The position numbers and the translations under genes are program-made. Of a DNA stretch of 64,000 nucleotides, positions 58,301 through 64,000 are shown piece by piece. The notes beneath the pieces were generated by a model. The model made no database searches. It was not told the DNA's origin and saw only the letters and a list, made by a program, of their open reading frames with translations. Each line of letters begins with the position of its first letter. Position 1 is the first letter of the stretch. Source of the DNA: Arcuatula senhousia (Eukaryota; Mollusca; Bivalvia; Mytilida; Mytilidae). The stretch is from positions 8,494,001 to 8,558,000 of the forward strand of contig OZ020311.1 of the NCBI GenBank assembly GCA_963971305.1, written 5' to 3'.

Positions 58301-61300
58301 AAAAAATGACGTCCTAGATTTTTCGAGCACGCTTGAAATATGATGTGCTACAATAAAACTATAAATAGTATATCGTTCAACTGTGTATCCCCTAATAGCT
58401 GAGGTATAGTGCTAGAAAGTGCACCATCGCCGAAGCGCGTAGCGCGCAAGACCGCTCGGCATTTCACGATAACTTCTTTTTTCAAGTTGTTTTTTTCTGG
58501 CCGCGACGACAAAAAATGACGTCCTAGATTTTTCGAGCACGCTTGAAATATGATGTGCTACAATAAAACTATAAATAGTATATCGTTCAACTGTGTATCC
58601 CATAATAGCTGAGATATAGTGCTAGAAAGTGCACCATCGCCGAAGCGCGTAGCGAGCAAGACCGCTCGGCATTTCACGATATCTTCTTTTTTCAACTTGT
58701 TTTTTTTCGGGCCGCGACGACAAAAAATGACGTCCTAGATTTTTCGAGCACGCTTGAAATATGATGTGCTACAATAAAACTATAAACAGTATATCGTTCA
58801 ACTGTGTATCCCCTAATAGCTGAGATATAGTGCTAGAAAGTGCACCATCGCCGAAGCGCGTAGCGCGCAAGACCGCTCGGCATTTCACGATATCTTCTTT
58901 TTTCAACTTGTTTTTTTCGGGCCGCGACGACAAAAAATGACGTCCTAGATTTTTCGAGCACGCTTGAAATATGATGTGCTACAATAAAACTATAAATAGT
59001 ATATCGTTCAATATCGTTCAACTGTGTATCCCCTAATAGCTGAGGTATAGTGCTAGAAAGTGCACCATCGCCGAAGCGCGTAGCGCGCAAGACCGCTCGG
59101 CATTTCACGATAACTTCTTTTTTCAACTTGTTTTTTTCGGGCCGCGACGACAAAAAATGACGTCCTAGATTTTTCGAGCACGCTTGAAATATGATGTGCT
59201 AAAATAAAACTATACATAGTATATCGTTCAACTGTGTATCCCCTAATAGCTGAGATATAGTGCTAGAAAGTGCACCATCGCCGAAGCGCGTAGCGCGCAA
59301 GACCGCTCGGCATTTCACGATATCTTCTTTTTTCAACTTGTTTTTTTCGGGCCGCGACGACAAAAAATGACGTCCTAGATTTTTCGAGCACGCTTGAAAT
59401 ATGATGTGCTACAATAAAACTATTAATAGTATATCGTTCAACTGTGTATCCCCTAATAGCTGAGGTATAGTGCTAGAAAGTGCACCATCGCCGAAGCGCG
59501 TAGCGCGCAAGACCGCTCGGCATTTCACGATAACTTCTTTTTTCAACTTGTTTTTTTTCGGGCCGCGACGACAAAAAATGACGTCCTGAATTTTCGAGCA
59601 CGCTTGAAATATGATGTGCTACAATAAAACTATAAATAGTATATCGTTCAACTGTGTATCCCCTAATAGCTGAGATATAGTGCTAGAATGTGCACCATCG
59701 CCGAAGCGCGTAGCGCGCAAGACCGCTCGGCATTTCACGATATCTTCTTTTTTCAACTTGTTTTTTTCGGGCCGCGACGACAAAAAATGACGTCCTAGAT
59801 TTTTCGAGCACGCTTGAAATATGATGTGCTACAATAAAACTATAAATAGTATATCGTTCAACTGTGTATCCCCTAATAGCTGAGGTATAGTGCTAGAAAG
59901 TGCACCATCGCCGAAGCGCGTAGCGAGCAAGACCGCTCGGCATTTCACGATATCTTCTTTTTTCAACTTGTTTTTTTTCGGGCCGCGACGACAAAAAATG
60001 ACGTCCTAGATTTTTCGAGCACGCTTGAAATATGATGTGCTACAATAAAACTATAAACAGTATATCGTTCAACTGTGTATCCCCTAATAGCTGAGATATA
60101 GTGCTAGAAAGTGCACCATCGCCGAAGCGCGTAGCGCGCAAGACCGCTCGGCATTTCACGATATCTTCTTTTTTCAACTTGTTTTTTTCGGGCCGCGACG
60201 ACAAAAAATGACGTCCTAGATTTTTCGAGCACGCTTGAAATATGATGTGCTACAATAAAACTATAAATAGTATATCGTTCAATATCGTTCAACTGTGTAT
60301 CCCCTAATAGCTGAGGTATAGTGCTAGAAAGTGCACCATCGCCGAAGCGCGTAGCGCGCAAGACCGCTCGTCATTTCACGATAACTTCTTTTTCAACTTG
60401 TTTTTTTCTGGCCGCGACGACAAAAAATGACGTCCTAGATTTTTCGAGCACGCTTGAAATATGATGTGCTACAATAAAACTATAAATAGTATATCGTTCA
60501 ACTGTGTATCCCCTAACAGCTGAGATATAGTGCTAGAAAGTGCACCATCGCCGAAGCGCGTAGCGCACAAGACCGCTCGGCATTTCACGATATCTTCTTT
60601 TTTCAACTTGTTTTTTTCGGGCCGCGACGACAAAAAATGACGTCCTAGATTTTTCGAGCACGCTTGAAATATGATGTGCTACAATAAAACTATAAATAGT
60701 ATATCGTTCAACTGTGTATCCCCTAATAGCTGAGATATAGTGCTAGAAAGTGCACCATCGCCGAAGCGCGTAGCGCGCAAGACCGCTCGGCATTTCACGA
60801 TATCTTCTTTTTTCAACTTGTTTTTTTCGGGCCGCGACGACAAAAAATGACGTCCTAGATTTTTCGAGCACGCTTGAAATATGATGTGCTACAATAAAAC
60901 TATAAATAGTATATCGTTCAACTGTGTATCCCCTAATAGCTGAGATATAGTGCTAGAAAGTGCACCATCGCCGAAGCGCGTAGCGCGCAAGACCACTCGG
61001 TATTTCACGATATCTTCCTTTTTCAACTTGTTTTTTTCGGGCCGCGACGACAAAAAATGACGTCCTAGATTTTTCGAGCACGCTTGAAATATGATGTGCT
61101 ACAATAAAACTATAAATAGTATATCGTTCAACTGTGTATCCCCTAATAGCTGAGATATAGTGCTAGAAAGTGCACCATCGCCGAAGCGCGTAGCGCGCAA
61201 GACCGCTCGGCATTTCACGATATCTTCTTTTTTCAACTTGTTTTTTTTCGGGCCGCGACGACAAAAAATGACGTCCTAGATTTTTCGAGCACGCTTGAAA

Positions 61301-63256
61301 TATGATGTGCTACAATAAAACTATAAATAGTATATCGTTCAACTGTGTATCCCCTAATAGCTGAGATATAGTGCTAGAAAGTGCACCATCGCCGAAGCGC
61401 GTAGCGCAAAAGACCGCTCGGCATTTCACGATATCTTCTTTTTTCAACTTGTTTTTTTCGGGCCGCGACGACAAAAAATGACGTCCTAGATTTTTCGAGC
61501 ACGCTTGAAATATGATGTGCTACAATAAAACTATAAATAGTATATCGTTCAACTGTGTATCCCCTAATAGCTGAGATATAGTGCTAGAAAGTGCACCATC
61601 GCCGAAGCGCGTAGCGCGCAAGACCGCTCGTCATTTCACGATATCTTCTTTTTTCAACTTGTTTTTTTTTCGGGCCGCGACGACAAAAAATGACGTCCTA
61701 GATTTTTCGAGCACGCTTGAAATATGATGTGCTACAATAAAACTATAAATAGTATATCGTTCAACTGTGTATCCCCTAATAGCTGAGATATAGTGCTAGA
61801 AAGTGCACCATCGCCGAAGCGCGTAGCGCGCAAGACCACTCGGTATTTCACGATATCTTCCTTTTTCAACTTGTTTTTTTCGGGCCGCGACGACAAAAAA
61901 TGACGTCCTAGATTTTTCGAGCACGCTTGAAATATGATGTGCTACAATAAAACTATAAATAGTATATCGTTCAACTGTGTATCCCCTAATAGCTGAGATA
62001 TAGTGCTAGAAAGTGCACCATCGCCGAAGCGCGTAGCGCGCAAGACCGCTCGGCATTTCACGATATCTTCTTTTTTCAACTTGTTTTTTTCGGGCCGCGA
62101 CGACAAAAAATGACGTCCTTGATTTTTCGAGCACGCTTGAAATATGATGTGCTACAATAAAACTATAAATAGTATATCGTTCAACTGTGTATCCCCTAAC
62201 AGCTGAGATATAGTGCTAGAAAGTGCACCATCGCCGAAGCGCGTAGCGCAAAAGACCGCTCGGCATTTCACGATATCTTCTTTTTTCAACTTGTTTTTTT
62301 CGGGCCGCGACGACAAAAAATGACGTCCTAGATTTTTCGAGCACGCTTGAAATATGATGTGCTACAATAAAACTATAAATAGTATATCGTTCAACTGTGT
62401 ATCCCCTAATAGCTGAGATATAGTGCTAGAAAGTGCACCATCGCCGAAGCGCGTAGCGCGCAAGACCGCTCGGCATTTCACGATATCTTCTTTTTTCAAC
62501 TTGTTTTTTTCGGGCCGCGACGACAAAAAATGACGTCCTAGATTTTTCGAGCACGCTTGAAATATGATGTGCTACAATAAAACTATAAATATTATATCGT
62601 TCAACTGTGTATCCCCTAATAGCTGAGGTATAGTGCTAGAAAGTGCACCATCGCCGAAGCGCGTAGCGCGCAAGACCGCTCGGCATTTCACGATATCTTC
62701 TTTTTTCAACTTGTTTTTTTTCGGGCAGCGACGACAAAAAATGACGTCCTAGATTTTTCGAGCACGCTTGAAATATGATGTGCTACAATAAAACTATAAA
62801 TAGTATATCGTTCAACTGTGTATCCCCTAATAGCTGAGATATAGTGCTAGAAAGTGCACCATCGCCGAAGCGCGTAGCGCGCAAGACCGCTCGTCATTTC
62901 ACGATATCTTCTTTTTTCAACTTGTTTTTTTCGGGCCGCGACGACAAAAAATGACGTCCTAGATTTTTCGAGCACGCTTGAAATATGATGTGCTACAATA
63001 AAACTATAAATAGTATATCGTTCAACTGTGTATCCCCTAATAGCTGAGATATAGTGCTAGAAAGTGCACCATCGCCGAAGCGCGTAGCGCGCAAGACCGC
63101 TCGGCATTTCACGATATCTTCTTTTTTCAACTTGTTTTTTTCGGGCCGCGACGACAAAAAATGACGTGCTTGATTTTTCGAGCACGCTTGAAATATGATG
63201 TGCTACAACAAAACTATAAATGGTATATCGTTCAACTGTGTATCCCCTAATAGCTG
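52328..63256 (+). repeat. 10.9-kb duplication, unit 2
   Basis: This is the second unit. Its offset from unit 1 is 10,147 bp on the left, 10,999 after an internal 851-bp duplication, then 11,000, 11,001 and 11,002 as three single T insertions accumulate in poly-T tracts (near 58700, 59970 and 61665). Rare markers occur in both units: AGAATGTGCACC, CGTCCTGAATTTTCG, GCTAAAATAAAAC, CTATTAATAG, and GACGTGCTTGATT with CTACAACAAAAC. The copy ends at about 63256, where GAGGTATA replaces GAGATCTA. Apart from tract length and the extra 851 bp, very few substitutions are visible. Confidence 0.9.
55189..56890 (+). repeat. 851-bp (4-monomer) duplication nested in unit 2
   Basis: The units are 55189-56039 and 56040-56890. 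The rare CAACCTCGTTTTT change occurs in both (55511 and 56362), as do GTAGTGCGC (55256 and 56107) and CATATTAGCTG. It is missing from the equivalent place in unit 1 (about 45.0-45.9 kb), so it is younger than the 10-kb duplication. The joint falls within the CGTTCAATATCGTTC 10-bp repeat. Confidence 0.88.
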
Positions 63257-64000
63257 AGGTATAGTGCTAGAAAGTGCACCATCGCCGAAGCGCGTAGCGC
63301 GCAAGACCGCTCGGCATTTCACGATATCTTCTTTTTTCAACTTGTTTTTTTCGGGCAGCGACGACAAAAAATGACGTCCTAGATTTTTCGAGCACGCTTG
63401 AAATATGATGTGCTACAATAAAACTATAAATAGTATATCGTTCAACTGTGTATCCCCTAACAGTTGAGATATAGTGCTAGAAAGTGCACCATCGCCGAAG
63501 CGCGTAGGGCACAAGACCGCTCGGCATTTCACGATATCTTCTTTTTTCAACTTGTTTTTTTCGGGCCGCGACGACAAAAAATGACGTCCTAGATTTTTCG
63601 AGCACGCTTGAAATATGATGTGCTACAATAAAACTATAAATAGTATATCGTTCAACTGTGTATCTCCTAATAGCTGAGATATAGTGCTAGAAAGTGCACC
63701 ATCGCCGAAGCGCGTAGCGCGCAAGACCGCTCGGCATTTCACGATATCTTCTTTTTTCAACTTGTTTTTTTCGGGCCGCGACGACAAAAAATGACGTCCT
63801 AGATTTTTCGAGCACGCTTGAAATATGATGTGCTACAATAAAACTATAAATAGTATATCGTTCAACTGTGTATCCCCTAATAGCTGAGATATAGTGCTAG
63901 AAAGTGCACCATCGCCGAAGCGCGTAGCGCGCAAGACCGCTCGTCATTTCACGATATCTTCTTTTTTCAACTTGTTTTTTTTCGGGCCGCGACGACAAAA
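63257..64000 (+). repeat. 210-bp satellite array, right edge
   Basis: Three and a half monomers follow the large duplication, with GGGCAGCGACG near 63354, CCTAACAGTTGAG near 63456 and TAGGGCACAAG near 63507. The array continues past the window end. No gene is visible. Confidence 0.95.

Noticed and set aside
1..64000. Many open frames of 62-133 codons, mostly on the minus strand and with near-identical products
   Set aside because: They are satellite read in frame, since 210 is a multiple of three. The same monomer is open in two frames, products change frame with T7/T8 tract length and the 10-bp duplication, and ends fall at monomer variants. There is no conserved start context, no domain and no sign that indels avoid breaking the frame.
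1..64000. CRISPR array
   Set aside because: Repeats are 210 bp, directly abutting, without short palindromic repeats plus unique spacers, and no cas-like gene is present.

Overview
The window is a eukaryotic satellite DNA array and contains no gene I can support. About 94 percent of it is head-to-tail copies of one 210-bp monomer, roughly 285-290 copies, all in the same orientation. The array runs off both ends, so its true size is unknown. A tandem satellite, a TA-flanked MITE and a second non-coding insertion, with no operon, rRNA or tRNA, indicate a nuclear genome. I cannot name the species; an invertebrate animal is a weak guess from the look of the MITE.

Layout. From 1 to 13377 the array is one monomer sub-family, built from overlapping duplications of 7-12 monomers; the cleanest is an exact 1,899-bp tandem duplication at 6165-9962. 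From 13378 to 18564 it is interrupted by three copies of one non-satellite insert of about 1.03 kb (13378-14402, 16088-17112, 17536-18564), separated by 8 and then 2 monomers. From 18565 to about 49.4 kb a second sub-family alternates two linked monomer haplotypes and carries three identical copies of a 179-bp MITE (26174-26352, 28044-28222, 32853-33031), multiplied by a 1,870-bp and then a 4.8-kb duplication. From about 42.2 to 63.3 kb the array is a single tandem duplication of about 10.1 and 10.9 kb units; the second unit contains a further 851-bp duplication. Within each unit the last 3 kb (49.4-52.3 and 60.4-63.3 kb) is the most uniform stretch, with a 4-monomer periodicity.

How the parts relate. 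The array behaves as a recombination-amplified locus. Transposable elements inserted once and were then copied along with the satellite. Both element types sit at the same TA dinucleotide of the monomer (positions 117-118, inside a TATA-like CTATAAATAG). A 5-bp insertion 11 bp upstream looks like a Tc1/mariner excision footprint (TA-CTG-TA) and matches the terminal CTG of the resident MITE. Every open reading frame in the array comes from the satellite, because 210 is divisible by three; none looks like a gene.
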